From Pseudoxanthomonas suwonensis 11-1 (GTDB taxonomy: Bacteria; Pseudomonadota; Gammaproteobacteria; Xanthomonadales; Xanthomonadaceae): a stretch of 64,000 nucleotides of DNA. The stretch covers positions 2,790,001 to 2,854,000 of the forward strand of contig NC_014924.1 of assembly GCF_000185965.1 (NCBI RefSeq), written 5' to 3'. A model generated the notes under the pieces. The model saw only the letters and a program-made list of their open reading frames with translations, made no database searches and was not told where the DNA came from. This document shows positions 35,536 through 44,829 of this stretch, in pieces (within the stretch, counting starts at the first letter, position 1; every line of letters starts with the position of its first letter). The translations under genes and the position numbers were made by a program.

Positions 35536-35808
35536 TCAGGGCAGGTCGCGGCGCACGTACACCGGATCACCCGGGACATCGGTGCGCACCGTGGTGGCCG
35601 CAGGCACGGCAGCGACCGGTGGCGTGGTCAGCAGATCGTTGGTGCGGCGCTGTTCGGCGATCAGCTGGCGCAGCAGCGGCTTGATCCCGAACACCGCGAA
35701 CGGCACCAGGATCCAGAGGATGGTCAGGATCAGGGCGAAGATGGCGCCCGCGATCATGAGCGCGTCCATGCCGGTCGCGGCGGCGTCCTGGGTGATGGTC
35801 GACAGCAT
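35536..35808 (-). CDS. Small single-span membrane protein
   Basis: A 90-residue protein with one strong hydrophobic helix (about 15-42: ALMIAGAIFALILTILWILV region) and a cytosolic-looking tail. A GAGGAGCC site precedes the ATG at 35808. It resembles small YrzE/unknown membrane proteins of the order; the function is unknown. Confidence 0.75.
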   Translation of the reverse strand: MLSTITQDAAATGMDALMIAGAIFALILTILWILVPFAVFGIKPLLRQLIAEQRRTNDLLTTPPVAAVPAATTVRTDVPGDPVYVRRDLP

Positions 35809-35978
35809 GGGCTGGCTCCTCGTAGGCCAGGCACCATGCCCGGCGGGGAACCCATGCTTGGCCAGCGCTCGTCCACGGGCGGTGAACCGCGCATGCGCGC
35901 CTTCATCCGCTGCACGCAAGGCGTGCGGCGGCGGGAACCAGGCTTCATGGGACAACGCGCCCACCGGGGGCGCGTGGA

Positions 35979-36074
35979 TCAGCGGCTGCGCTCGCGACGC
36001 AGGGCGTAGGTACCGAGGCCGACGATGGCGGCAAGGCCGATGGCGAGGAACACGAAGACAGGCGTCAACGACAT
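35979..36074 (-). CDS. 31-residue single-span membrane microprotein
   Basis: A short frame of 31 codons with one membrane helix (about 3-23) and a basic end (ALRRERSR). A strong GGGAGC ribosome site lies 6 bp before the ATG at 36074. Its compact form and site suggest a true small protein; the family is unknown. It sits upstream of the other small membrane protein gene. Confidence 0.6.
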   Translation of the reverse strand: MSLTPVFVFLAIGLAAIVGLGTYALRRERSR

Positions 36075-36248
36075 GGAAGCTCCCTTTCGATCTGGACGGG
36101 CCCGCGTGGCGGGCGACGGGATGCTGCGTCGCGACCTTCCCCTTGCCCGGCCGCGCGGCCGGGTGTGACGTTCCGGCCGGCAACCCTTATACCCGCGTGC
36201 CGGGGCCCCGCCACGCTGCACTGCACACAGCGATCGGCGCCTGCGTAT

Positions 36249-37259
36249 TCAGGGTGACAGGCGCAGATGGTCGTCCAGTTCCGGGCCACCACCGCGGTCG
36301 CCGCTGCCGGCGGCCACGTGCACCGCGCCTTCCAGCACCGTGGCCTGGGTGCCATGGCGCCCGCGCGGCAGCGGCGCCAGCGTGATCCACTGGCCACTGG
36401 CCGGGTCGTAGGCTTCGACCTCCGAATGCGCCGGCACCTGGCGCGCACTCTCGCCCCCCATCACCAGCAGTGAACCATCCAGCGCCACCGCACCGGCACC
36501 GGCTCGCGGGGTCGGCAGCGGCGCGTCCAGGGTGGTCCAGCGCGCGGCGGCGAAGTCGTACACGTCCACCTGCGGGATGGTCAGCGACAGGGTGTCGCCG
36601 GTGTCGTGCGAGGTGCGGCGACCGCCGGCGGCATACAGCCGGCCATCGAGCACCGCGGCGTGGAAGTGGTCGCGCGCATGCGGCGCGTCGGCCAGCTGCT
36701 CCCATTGCCCGGTGGCCGGATCGAACGCATCCAGCCACGGCACGTAGCCGCTCATGTGGCCGCGGGTGTTGCCACCGACCAGGTAGATCCGTCCGCCGTG
36801 CGACACCACGCCCGCCGCGCCACGACGGCGCTGCGCCGGGACTTCCGCGCCCTGGCTCCAGCGGTCGGTCGCCGGGTCGTAGACCAGCACGTGGGCCAGC
36901 GGCTGCTCTTCCGGGAAGCCGCCGGTGAACGCGCCCAGCACGTACAGGCGACCCTCGTGCGCGACCGCCTGGAAGTGGTGGATCTCCAGCGGCGGCGCGG
37001 CGCCCTGCTGCCAGCGGCCGGTCGCAGGATCGAAGATGTCCAGCGGACGCTGGTCGCGGCCGCCCAGCAGGTACAGCCTGCCGTCCACCGCGACGAAGGC
37101 GTTCTCATGGCGCGCGGTTGGGGCACCCCCGCCGGCAGCCACCGGCGACCAGCCCAGTCCGGCGGGACCGGCCCAGGCCGTTGCCGACGCGACAAGCGCG
37201 AGTCCTGCAAGGAAATGGATCGCGGCGGAGCGCGGACGGAAGAGGCGAGGCCTGGCCAT
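36249..37259 (-). CDS. Exported Kelch-repeat beta-propeller protein
   Basis: A 336-residue protein with a signal peptide (about 1-30, AWAGP). It holds about five to six Kelch repeats with the double-Gly and spaced Tyr/Trp pattern (DGRLYLLGG, DPATGRWQQG, GGRIYLVGG, DGRLYAAGG). Kelch propellers bind proteins or carbohydrates; some bacterial ones are sialate mutarotases, but no specific signature is visible. Confidence 0.88.
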   Translation of the reverse strand: MARPRLFRPRSAAIHFLAGLALVASATAWAGPAGLGWSPVAAGGGAPTARHENAFVAVDGRLYLLGGRDQRPLDIFDPATGRWQQGAAPPLEIHHFQAVAHEGRLYVLGAFTGGFPEEQPLAHVLVYDPATDRWSQGAEVPAQRRRGAAGVVSHGGRIYLVGGNTRGHMSGYVPWLDAFDPATGQWEQLADAPHARDHFHAAVLDGRLYAAGGRRTSHDTGDTLSLTIPQVDVYDFAAARWTTLDAPLPTPRAGAGAVALDGSLLVMGGESARQVPAHSEVEAYDPASGQWITLAPLPRGRHGTQATVLEGAVHVAAGSGDRGGGPELDDHLRLSP

Positions 37260-37399
37260 GCGGAATCCCGGGATCGGCGCGGAGCGCGCCGCGGCAAGGT
37301 GGCCCGGAACCGGCTGCAGGTCAAACCCGCCCGATGGCCAAGCCGATGGACGGAAGGCGAGACGGTCCCGGCCGGAGCCGCAGGGGATGACCGGGTGCC

Positions 37400-37972
37400 T
37401 CAGCGCCTGCCGCCGGGGCGGGGACCGGGGGCCGGCCGGTAGCTTTCGCCGTACGGGCCCCAGCCCGGAGCATGGTGGCCGGGCGGCAGCGGCCCGAACA
37501 CCGGCCCGTAGGGCATCGCCGGACCGTCGTAGTTGCCGACGTTGAGCTGCAGGTTGACCGTGCCGGAGCCGCCGTCCTCGGTCGCGTATTCCTTGCAGTA
37601 GTTGACCGTGGCCGCCTGCCAGTTGAGGTTGCCACCGCGCTTCGCATAGCCGATCCCGGCCTCGAACTCGCCGGTGATGTCGGTTTCCTTGCCGTCGGGC
37701 GCGGTCGGGCAGGCGTGGCGCCGCTTTGCCAGCAGGTTGCCGCTGTCGGCCGGTACGCCCGAGGTATCGCCATACCAGGTGCCAGGCGGATCGTTGCGGT
37801 AGCCGGCGCGCTCGGACTGCGGCAAGGACAGGTCCAGCGCGGTGCGTTCGTCACCCTCGCCCACCGCCTGCGCGCTGCCAGCCTCCATCGCCGGCGGCTC
37901 GTCGGCCATGGCGCGCGGAGCGGTGGCCACGAGGGCCAGGCCAAGGCAGGCGGTCAACAGGTGGATGCGCAT
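37400..37972 (-). CDS. Exported protein of unknown function
   Basis: A 190-residue protein with a signal peptide (about 1-24, AMADE), an acidic linker, a central part with two Cys (ACPTAPDG and VNYCKEY) that could form a disulfide, and a Pro/Gly-rich C-terminus (PYGPVFGPLPPGHH). The ending resembles proteins with low-complexity surface tails. No family is recognised. Confidence 0.72.
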   Translation of the reverse strand: MRIHLLTACLGLALVATAPRAMADEPPAMEAGSAQAVGEGDERTALDLSLPQSERAGYRNDPPGTWYGDTSGVPADSGNLLAKRRHACPTAPDGKETDITGEFEAGIGYAKRGGNLNWQAATVNYCKEYATEDGGSGTVNLQLNVGNYDGPAMPYGPVFGPLPPGHHAPGWGPYGESYRPAPGPRPGGRR

Positions 37973-38067
37973 GGGACGGTCTTCCAGGGCGCCGTGTGTG
38001 GTCGGCATGCACCACACCCTAGCAGCGATGGCTTGAACGGTGGATGGCTCCGCCCGTGCCGGACATG

Positions 38068-38094
38068 GCAACGGGCGGCAGGGCCGCCCGTTGC
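38068..38094 (-). terminator. Weak terminator-like hairpin after the alpha/beta hydrolase gene
   Basis: An 11-bp stem GCAACGGGCGG (38068-38078) pairs with 38084-38094 just after the hydrolase stop on the minus strand. There is no U-tract. Confidence 0.45.
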
Positions 38095-38114
38095 GCGTCG
38101 CGATGCCCGCGGCC

Positions 38115-38975
38115 TCAGCGGCGCAGGAAGTCCAGCAGGTCCTGGTTGAGCCGGTCCTTGTGGGTGTCGGTGATGCCGTGCGGACCACCCGGGTAGACGA
38201 TCAGCTCCGCGCCCTCCACCAGCGCCGCCGAAGCGCGGCCGGAGCTGTCGATCGGCACGATCTGGTCGTCGTCGCCGTGGATCACCAGGGTCGGCACGTC
38301 GAACTTCGCCAGGTCACCGCGGAAGTCGGTGGCCGAGAACGCGGCGATCGAGTCGTAGGTGTTCTTGTGCCCGCCCTGCATGCCCTGCGCCCAGAACGAC
38401 TGGACCAGGCCCTGGTTCGGCGTCGCACCGGACCGGTTGAAGCCGAAGAAGGGACCGGAAGCGATGTCCAGGTACAGCTGCGAGCGGTTGTCGATCGAGG
38501 CCTTGCGCAGGCCGTCGAACACCTCCAGCGGCAGGCCGCCCGGGTTGTCTTCGGTCTTCAGCATCAGCGGCGGCACCGAGGAGACCAGCACCGCGGCCCT
38601 GACCCGCGAGGTGCCGTGGCGGCCGATGTAGCGCGCCACCTCGCCGCCGCCGGTGGAGAAGCCGACCAGGGTGGCCTCGCGCAGGTCCAGCGCCTCGATC
38701 ACCGCGGCCAGGTCGTCGGCGTAGTGGTCCATGTCGTTGCCGTCCCAGGGCTGGCTGGAACGGCCGTGGCCGCGGCGGTCGTGGGCCACGACGCGGTAGC
38801 CGTGGTCGGCCAGGAACAGCATCTGCGCTTCCCAGCTGTCCGAGCCCAGCGGCCAGCCATGGCTGAAGGTGACGACCGGGCCGTCCTTGGGGCCCCAGTC
38901 CTTGTAGTACAGCTGCACGCCATCGGCGGTGGTCACGTAGCTGGCGGTGCGCGACGCGGAAACGTTGGTGTTCAT
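38115..38975 (-). CDS. Alpha/beta hydrolase (non-heme chloroperoxidase/esterase type)
   Basis: A 286-residue soluble protein. The oxyanion HGW motif ([12 protein letters not shown]), nucleophile Ser in GFSTGGGE, acid Asp in HGDDDQIVP and His in GGPHGI match bacterial arylesterase/perhydrolase enzymes annotated as cofactor-free chloroperoxidases. Likely an esterase of unknown substrate. The ATG at 38975 is preceded by a GGAGCA site; the longer upstream frame lacks coding character. Confidence 0.93.
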   Translation of the reverse strand: MNTNVSASRTASYVTTADGVQLYYKDWGPKDGPVVTFSHGWPLGSDSWEAQMLFLADHGYRVVAHDRRGHGRSSQPWDGNDMDHYADDLAAVIEALDLREATLVGFSTGGGEVARYIGRHGTSRVRAAVLVSSVPPLMLKTEDNPGGLPLEVFDGLRKASIDNRSQLYLDIASGPFFGFNRSGATPNQGLVQSFWAQGMQGGHKNTYDSIAAFSATDFRGDLAKFDVPTLVIHGDDDQIVPIDSSGRASAALVEGAELIVYPGGPHGITDTHKDRLNQDLLDFLRR

Positions 38976-39231
38976 GACAGTGCTCCAGGGGATGGGGAGT
39001 CCGGCGCGGTGTGCTGCCGGTGGAGCTACTGTGCGTCCGGAAGCCAGTGCGGAAGCGACGCCGGGTCCGGGAAACTTCACCGGGAGTCCGCGATGCCCTG
39101 GATGCGCCTCGTGCGTGGCGGGACGCCGCATCCCGCGGGAACGCCGCCCCGCTTGCCGGTGCGACGGATCGCCTGGCGGCCAGCACCGCCGCGCCCGCAG
39201 GAAGCAGGCGCGACGGATGCCGGCTGCCGGC

Positions 39232-39711
39232 TCAGTAGTAGCCGACCGCCTCGGTGAAGCTGGCGAGCAGCTTGCCGAACATCTCGATCTGGCTTTCAAG
39301 ATGGGTCCTGGCGTCGGTGTGCAGGACCTCGAAGTCGTACTGCACGTACGGGTCCATCTCGTCGTCCAGGTGCATGCGGACGTAGCGGTACTGCTTGTTG
39401 AAGGCATTGGCCACGCGGTAGGTGGTGCCGTTCTCCAGGTCCACCGCGGTTTCCAGCTGCAGCGATCCGCAGCGGCCGTCCTGCTTCTTGCAGTCGTAGA
39501 AGTTCAACTGCGCGTGCAGGCCGTCGATGACGAACTGGATCTGCGGATCGCCCACCGCGTCGGTGCCCAGCTGCGGCTGCAGGTCCATCGCCCGCATCAC
39601 CGCCAGTGCCTCCTTGCCGCTGATGCGCTCGGCCGAAGCCTCGCCCGCCAGCAGCGGCGAGGCCAGCACCAGCGCCACGCCCAGCAGGCGCGTCTTTGCC
39701 TTGTCCAGCAT
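39232..39711 (-). CDS. Exported YbjN-domain protein
   Basis: A 159-residue protein with a signal peptide (about 1-26, ASAER) followed by a YbjN-like domain with a T3SS-chaperone-like alpha/beta fold ([40 protein letters not shown] region). E. coli YbjN affects stress tolerance and motility; secreted versions have no known role. A Cys pair (Cys in FYDCKK and GRCGS) may be oxidised. Confidence 0.8.
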   Translation of the reverse strand: MLDKAKTRLLGVALVLASPLLAGEASAERISGKEALAVMRAMDLQPQLGTDAVGDPQIQFVIDGLHAQLNFYDCKKQDGRCGSLQLETAVDLENGTTYRVANAFNKQYRYVRMHLDDEMDPYVQYDFEVLHTDARTHLESQIEMFGKLLASFTEAVGYY

Positions 39712-39821
39712 GTGTAACCCCCTGTCATGTAGTGGCTGCATGCCACCGTCCTGCGAATGCCCGCGGACCGGGCCGGTCCGTGGCTCCCTTGGCGGGAGGA
39801 TACTCCCGGGCATGGGGGGCG

Positions 39822-40282
39822 TCAGCTGCGCGGATCTGCCGGGATCGGAAACCGTGCTCCCACCCCCGGCAGCACCAGGAACGCTCCGGCGGCGATCCGG
39901 ACCAGGGATGCGGGCAGTTCAAGGGCCAGGTCAGGACCGGCGCCAACGGCGGCCACAGGATGTAGACCAGGTCGCCCCCCTCCACGACCGCCCACAGCAC
40001 GACCCAGCGCCGGGCGCGCCAGCTCCCCCGCCGCAGCCACCTGACCATGCAGGTCACGAATACACCCAGGATCACCAGCGCGATGGCGGTCCCGACCACC
40101 TGCGCCAGCCACTGGTCATCTGGCGCGCGCGCGATCCTGACCACCCATCCCGGCCACTGCAGAACGACGGCCGCCACATAGCACCCCACCGCCAGTCGCA
40201 GCCAGGTGGACACCCGATCGCGCGGTTCCAGTACCTGGGCTGTGGCCGCAGGTGCCTGATAGGGGTCGTGTTCCGCTTCCAT
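39822..40282 (-). pseudogene. Four-helix membrane protein interrupted by an apparent frameshift
   Basis: Reading from the ATG at 40282, the first about 118 codons encode an N-terminus of the DPYQAPAA type and three membrane segments. The sense content then moves to another frame near 39925: the first frame decays into Pro/Arg-rich noise, while the next frame carries a fourth hydrophobic helix (SLVRIAAGAFLVLPG) and stops at 39822. Rejoined, the product would be about 150 residues, like small membrane proteins of the order. A 1-nt indel or sequencing error explains it; the unshifted frame would continue to 39725. Confidence 0.6.
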
Positions 40283-40363
40283 GCTTCGTTTCGTGCAGGC
40301 GGGACCGGCCCCCAGTCTTCCACGCCAGCGCAACCTCCGGCCAGCCATGCTGGGTACCGTCCG

Positions 40364-40867
40364 TCAGGAGCAACCGCGCATGACCCCACTGGACAAGCCC
40401 ATCCGTCGCGAACTGGCCATTGGCGACGACCTGTACACCCTCACCATCAGCCCCGAGGGCCTGAAGCTGGTGCCCAAGGGCAAGCGCAAGGGACTGGAGC
40501 TGGCCTGGACCGACCTGGTCAGCGGCGACGCCGCGCTGGCTTCCGCCCTGCAGGCCTCGCTGCAGCGCTGACTGGCGGCGCTTCCAGCAGGGGCGAATCG
40601 TCCGCGCCGGGAATCCGCTCGCCCGCCTCCAGCCCGCAGCCAGGCCAGCGCGCCCGGTTCCATGCCCTTGAACTTCGGCGCATCGGCCAGCGGCGCAACC
40701 AGCAGCCGTCGCGGCACGGTCCGGCGCTTCACCGCGTGGTACAGCTGCGAGCGCGTGCGCGGGGTCGCGGCCAGGTAGAGGCCGCTGCCGAGCCGACGGA
40801 TGCCGGGCAGGTCGATCCGCCCAGCGTCGGGTTCGACGAATACGAGGTAAAGGGCACTGGATTCCAT
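40364..40867 (-). CDS. Small protein of unknown function with overlong C-terminus
   Basis: The first about 82 residues look coding (LYLVFVEPDAGRI, then RTRSQLYHAVKRRTVPRRL and PKFKGMEPGALAWLR) and resemble short uncharacterised proteins of Xanthomonadaceae that end about there. The remaining 85 codons run antisense through the plus-strand gene at 40380-40571 and have no coding character. The original stop is probably lost, or the true end lies near 40615. Confidence 0.55.
   Translation of the reverse strand: MESSALYLVFVEPDAGRIDLPGIRRLGSGLYLAATPRTRSQLYHAVKRRTVPRRLLVAPLADAPKFKGMEPGALAWLRAGGGRADSRRGRFAPAGSAASQRCSEACRAEASAASPLTRSVQASSSPLRLPLGTSFRPSGLMVRVYRSSPMASSRRMGLSSGVMRGCS
40380..40571 (+). 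CDS. Small conserved-looking protein
   Basis: A 63-residue protein with a compact beta-rich look (LYTLTISPEGLKLVPKGKRK, then LELAWTDLVSGDAALASAL). The Lys-rich middle and the regular hydrophobic pattern suggest a real folded or nucleic-acid-binding small protein. The ATG at 40380 is preferred over an upstream in-frame one because coding character begins there. Its 3' half overlaps the tail of the minus-strand frame. Confidence 0.65.
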   Translation: MTPLDKPIRRELAIGDDLYTLTISPEGLKLVPKGKRKGLELAWTDLVSGDAALASALQASLQR

Positions 40868-40971
40868 GCACCGACCTTTGCAGCCGGCGAGGCTTGCGCG
40901 CGTGAAGCGACGGCTCGTTGCCCTGGAGCAGCTGGCCCGCCACGCGGAGCGGGACGGGCCAGCCGGGTCGA

Positions 40972-41697
40972 TCAGCGCGGGTTGCAGTTCAGCGCGCGGG
41001 GACTGGTCGGGAAGTCGACGTTGACCGCGCGCCCGAGGAGCGTCTGTTCGCCCACCAGGCGCGCGACCGTGGCCGCGGCCGCCCCGGGATCCTTGCACTC
41101 GGTCTGCACGTAGGACACCGAATACACGTCCTCCGACAGCACGGAGGGTTCCGCCGAGGGGTTGTCGGGATCGGCGCGGTACAGGCGAACCATCACCGTG
41201 ACCTTGGGATTGATCCACGTGCCCTTGGAGCGGCCCAGGGCATTGGGGGCATTGTCGGCCTCCTCGCACTTGAGCATGCCTTCCTGCTCCTGGCAGGTCG
41301 TCCCCATCGCACCCACGATCAGCTTGCTGTCCTCGCCCATCCGCCCCTCCTCGGAGGAAATGCCGATCCGGGCCTGGTAACGCGGCGTCCCGCCCGCCGG
41401 CCACGCGCTCTGCAGGTCGGCCTTGGGCAGCACCTTGCGCAGGCCTTCCAGGTAGGCGGCGGCGACCTTGTCGCCATGGCCGGTGCCGCCATCGTCAACG
41501 ACCGACACCGCAATGCCGGATTGCGGCGCGTGCTCGTTGAGTTCGACGAAGCCTGCGCGCTTGCCGACGGCGCGTTCGTAGGTGAGCGACGCGGAGCCGC
41601 GCACAGCCACCAGTTCCTTCAGCGGATTGGCCTGTGCGAATGCGGCCGACGGCAGCAGCACCAGGACTGCAACCAGGAAAAAGGCTCGGGTCTTCAT
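40972..41697 (-). CDS. Exported protein of unknown function
   Basis: A 241-residue protein with a signal peptide (about 1-21, AAFAQ). The rest is alpha/beta with three Cys (in TTCQEQ, MLKCEE and ECKDPG) plus one at the C-terminus (LNCNPR), possibly disulfide-bonded. No domain is recognised. A GGGAACC-type site precedes the ATG at 41697. Confidence 0.72.
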   Translation of the reverse strand: MKTRAFFLVAVLVLLPSAAFAQANPLKELVAVRGSASLTYERAVGKRAGFVELNEHAPQSGIAVSVVDDGGTGHGDKVAAAYLEGLRKVLPKADLQSAWPAGGTPRYQARIGISSEEGRMGEDSKLIVGAMGTTCQEQEGMLKCEEADNAPNALGRSKGTWINPKVTVMVRLYRADPDNPSAEPSVLSEDVYSVSYVQTECKDPGAAAATVARLVGEQTLLGRAVNVDFPTSPRALNCNPR

Positions 41698-42076
41698 GGT
41701 TCCCTCCATCATGGGTGGCGCTGCATCGCGCCGGGTGGCCATTCCGTGTCCATCCCACCTTTCCGGACCACGCCTGGCCGTTCTCCCTGCGCATCACACG
41801 CGCACGTGCATGCCTGCGCAGGAACCCGCCGGGGAGCGCCCCGGCGCGCCCACTTTACGCTGTAAAAACCGAAGTGCACGCGCCATTCGACCGGATTCCA
41901 CGCACGCCCGATCCATACGCATGGGTGTGCTTGGAAAACCCGCCTGCGCGTGCGAATCCGCATGCGGACGCGAACGGCACAGCACGCCGCCGCATGGTCG
42001 CTACACGTAGCCGTTGCGGACGGACCCTTGCTGCAGGCCAGCATCCGCGGCCGACGAAGATGCCGCGGCGCCTGCC
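41698..42076. other. Intergenic, possible regulatory palindrome
   Basis: About 380 bp without a credible gene. It should hold the promoter of the minus-strand gene starting at 41697. A short palindrome TTTAC-GCT-GTAAA lies at 41854-41866 in a locally AT-rich stretch and could be an operator; no other feature stands out. Confidence 0.4.
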
Positions 42077-43063
42077 TCAATCGCCAGCGGGTGCTGGCGC
42101 AGCCGGCTGCCACAACCAGCGCAGTACGTCCGGCAGCAGGCGACCGCCGTGGTCATCCGAGTGCCCGCCCTCGCCCCACACATGGGCGACTTCGTAACGC
42201 GGGCCGGTGCTGCCATTGCGGTCGGCCTCGGCGTTGGCCCACTGCAGCGCGGCGAGCATCTGCTGGTTGGCGAGGAACCAGTTGCCGTGCTCGTTGTCCA
42301 GGTCGTTGCGCCCGTCCTGCAGGAAGATGCGCAGCGGACGCACGGGACTCTTGCGGATCAGCGTGGGGTAGAGGTCGCCACCGGGCACCAGTGCGCTTGC
42401 CTCCATCGCCGGCTGGTAGCCGATGGAGACATAGCTGCCGATGAAGCTGATCACGTTGCCGAAGGCCTGCGGCCGGTGCCAGGCCACGGTGAACGCGGCG
42501 ATCGCCCCGCTGCTGGTGCCGCCGATCGCGCGCCGCGCCGGATTGCTGCTGATGCGGTACTGGCGCTCGACCAGCGGCAGCAGCTCGTCGACCAGCATGC
42601 GCGTATAGGTGTCGTCGAGCGCGTCGTATTCCTCGGCGCGATGGTCCGGGTTGGCATGGCCGATGGAATCCGGCCAGTGCGCGGCGCGATGGCCCGGGGT
42701 CACGAACACGCCGATGGTCGGCGGGATGTCGCCGCGCTGGACCAGGTTGTCGAGCACGTCCGGCACGCGCAGCGAGCCCTCCGGATTGGTCGCGCGATGG
42801 CCGTCATGGAACACCAGCAGGTTCGCCGGCTGGCTGCCGTCGTAACGCGCCGGCACATGCACCCAGTAGCGGCGCACCGTGCCCGGGATGACCCGGCTGT
42901 GGAACTCGAACGGACCTTCCAGCCGGCCCTGGGGCACGCCGGCGTGACGCTGCGAATCGGCGGTCAGCTCGTAGCGGCGCGGCGCGGTCCCGGCGGCGGC
43001 CGTGGCCGCGAAGGCTAGCAGCGCCAGCAGGCAGGTGCGGACGGCAAGGCGGTATCGACTCAT
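42077..43063 (-). CDS. Exported esterase of the enterochelin-esterase/esterase-D-like group
   Basis: A 328-residue protein with a signal peptide (about 1-24). The alpha/beta-hydrolase core of the esterase (Fes/IroE) type has YWVHVPARYDGSQPANLL, the nucleophile in GGTSSGA and a late His in GEGGHSDDHG. Many relatives hydrolyse ferric-siderophore esters or sugar acetyl or feruloyl esters; nothing nearby fixes the substrate. Confidence 0.88.
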   Translation of the reverse strand: MSRYRLAVRTCLLALLAFAATAAAGTAPRRYELTADSQRHAGVPQGRLEGPFEFHSRVIPGTVRRYWVHVPARYDGSQPANLLVFHDGHRATNPEGSLRVPDVLDNLVQRGDIPPTIGVFVTPGHRAAHWPDSIGHANPDHRAEEYDALDDTYTRMLVDELLPLVERQYRISSNPARRAIGGTSSGAIAAFTVAWHRPQAFGNVISFIGSYVSIGYQPAMEASALVPGGDLYPTLIRKSPVRPLRIFLQDGRNDLDNEHGNWFLANQQMLAALQWANAEADRNGSTGPRYEVAHVWGEGGHSDDHGGRLLPDVLRWLWQPAAPAPAGD

Positions 43064-43134
43064 GGCGTATCCCCGGCGTGGCCGCGCAAGGGTAGCGCGC
43101 ATCACCGCTGCGCGCCGGCCATGGATGGAGCACA

Positions 43135-43157
43135 CCGGCAGGCGCAGGGCCTGCCGG
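43135..43157 (-). terminator. Hairpin after the FKBP gene
   Basis: A 9-bp stem CCGGCAGGC (43135-43143) with 43149-43157 lies just after the FKBP stop on the minus strand. There is no clear U-tract. Confidence 0.45.
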
Positions 43158-43166
43158 CGTCGCCGC

Positions 43167-43520
43167 TCAGTTGCCGAGCAGCTCGACCTCGAACTTCAGG
43201 GTCGCGTTGGGCGGGATCACGCCACCGGCACCGCGCGCGCCATAGCCCAGGTCCGGCGGGATGACCAGCACGCGGGTGCCGCCGACCTTCATCCCGGCCA
43301 CGCCCTCGTCCCAGCCCTTGATGACCATGCCGGCACCCAGCGGGAAGATGAAGGGCTCGTCGCGATCCTTCGAGGAATCGAACTTCGCGCCCTGCTGCCC
43401 GTCCTGGTAGAGCCAGCCGGTGTAGTGCACGGTCACGTTGCGGCCGGGCGCCGCCTCGGGGCCGTTGCCGACGACGGTGTCCTCGTACTGCAGGCCGGAG
43501 GCGGTGGTGGTGAATGCCAT
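43167..43520 (-). CDS. FKBP-type peptidyl-prolyl cis-trans isomerase
   Basis: A 117-residue single-domain FKBP without a signal peptide. Signature segments include [20 protein letters not shown], the [17 protein letters not shown] loop and [10 protein letters not shown] followed by [15 protein letters not shown]. Active-site aromatics are kept. It speeds proline isomerisation in protein folding in the cytoplasm. The ATG at 43520 begins the family's conserved N-terminus. Confidence 0.95.
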   Translation of the reverse strand: MAFTTTASGLQYEDTVVGNGPEAAPGRNVTVHYTGWLYQDGQQGAKFDSSKDRDEPFIFPLGAGMVIKGWDEGVAGMKVGGTRVLVIPPDLGYGARGAGGVIPPNATLKFEVELLGN

Positions 43521-43591
43521 CGGGGGAATCCTTGTTGTATGCGTGGGCGCGCCACGGGGCCGCACAGTCTAGCGGCGCCGCGCCCGCCTGC

Positions 43592-43978
43592 TCAGCCCGG
43601 CGACTGGCCCGGATCGCGACCGGCGTTCTTCAGCAGCCAGCCCACGCGCTGTCCGAGCCACAGGCCGCACGCGCCCACGACCCAGGCGTAGGCCGGGTAA
43701 TCCACCCCCAGCGCCAGCAGGACCAGCAGCAACGCGGCCGGCGCCAGCGCCATGCCGATGCGCACGCCACGGCTGCCGCGATGCGGACCCAGGAACGCGT
43801 GGTCGCCACGCCTGCGCGTCACCACGACGACCACGGTCATCGCCGCGACGCCGACCAGGTAGGCCAGCAGCATCCGCGGCGCGGTGTCCGGCGAGAACTT
43901 CAGCGCGCAGAGCATGACCCCCGCCACCGCCGCCAGTTCGATCCTCACCCCTTGCCAGATGGTCTCGCGCAATTCCAT
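43592..43978 (-). CDS. Small integral membrane protein, unknown function
   Basis: A 128-residue protein with about four hydrophobic helices (around residues 12-30, 35-53, 72-90 and 92-110) and a polar tail. The ATG at 43978 is preceded by a GGAGG site. No family is recognised. Confidence 0.72.
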   Translation of the reverse strand: MELRETIWQGVRIELAAVAGVMLCALKFSPDTAPRMLLAYLVGVAAMTVVVVVTRRRGDHAFLGPHRGSRGVRIGMALAPAALLLVLLALGVDYPAYAWVVGACGLWLGQRVGWLLKNAGRDPGQSPG

Positions 43979-44067
43979 GTACGCCTCCGTTCGGCAAACG
44001 ACCTGGAGGAATGTTAGCGCCGGACTGGAAAGTACCGGTGGGCCGGACTGGCCGCCGCGACGTCTCC

Positions 44068-44769
44068 TCAATCCGGCCGGAACTCCAACTCCCGCCGATA
44101 GGTAAAGCCCGCCGCCCGCCCAGGATCCGGCGGGAACAGCGACAGGTAGCCCGCCGCGATCGCGCGCTCACGCATGCGCTCGCCAACGCCCTCGGCGACC
44201 TCGACCTCCACGTCCGTGACCTTGCCGGCCGGATCGACATGGATCAGCCAGACCAGGCGGCCGATGAACTCGTCCGGTGGAATCGACGGATCGTAGTTGG
44301 GCCGCCCGAGGACATAGGGCACCGACGAAGGCCGGTAGAACGGCGCTTCCTCCAGCGTCCGCGCCACTTCGATATGGCCTTCGCCCAGCGCTTCCGGCTT
44401 GCCGTCCAGGTACGCCCGCCAGGTCCAGCGCCCGGGTTCGCCATCGCCGAGCGCAACCGTGTAGCAGCGCTTCTCACCGTCGAAATCCGGCTCTTCCCGG
44501 CGCACCACGACCTTGCCCGTGGGATCGGCCCCTTCGAGTATCAGCCCCTTCGGCCTGGCATCGGGCGGCAAGGCGAACACGCACACCGCATGCGCACGTT
44601 TGCCGTCGGCAACGAAACCCAGGGTGGGCTGGCGCGCGATCGAATCCGGAGCCGGGAGTTGCCACAGGAATTCCAGGCCTGCATGGCGCGCTTCCGGCAC
44701 GGCGGCTGCGGTGTCGTCGGCAATGGCCGGCATCGGCAGTAGCGCAAGCAGCAAGGCGGTTCGCAACAT
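44068..44769 (-). CDS. Exported protein with TonB C-terminal-like domain
   Basis: A 233-residue protein with a signal peptide (about 1-18, AIADD). Residues about 150-230 look like a TonB C-terminal domain (LVWLIHVDPAGKVTDVEVEV followed by a helical stretch and FTYRRELEFR). There is no N-terminal membrane anchor or Pro-rich spacer, so it is not a classical TonB; it may bind other envelope proteins. The central part has one Cys pair. Confidence 0.75.
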   Translation of the reverse strand: MLRTALLLALLPMPAIADDTAAAVPEARHAGLEFLWQLPAPDSIARQPTLGFVADGKRAHAVCVFALPPDARPKGLILEGADPTGKVVVRREEPDFDGEKRCYTVALGDGEPGRWTWRAYLDGKPEALGEGHIEVARTLEEAPFYRPSSVPYVLGRPNYDPSIPPDEFIGRLVWLIHVDPAGKVTDVEVEVAEGVGERMRERAIAAGYLSLFPPDPGRAAGFTYRRELEFRPD

Positions 44770-44829
44770 CCCTGTCTCCCCCGATGCGGCCCAACGCCGC
44801 CACACGCAGCCTAGCGCAGCCCCTACGGC

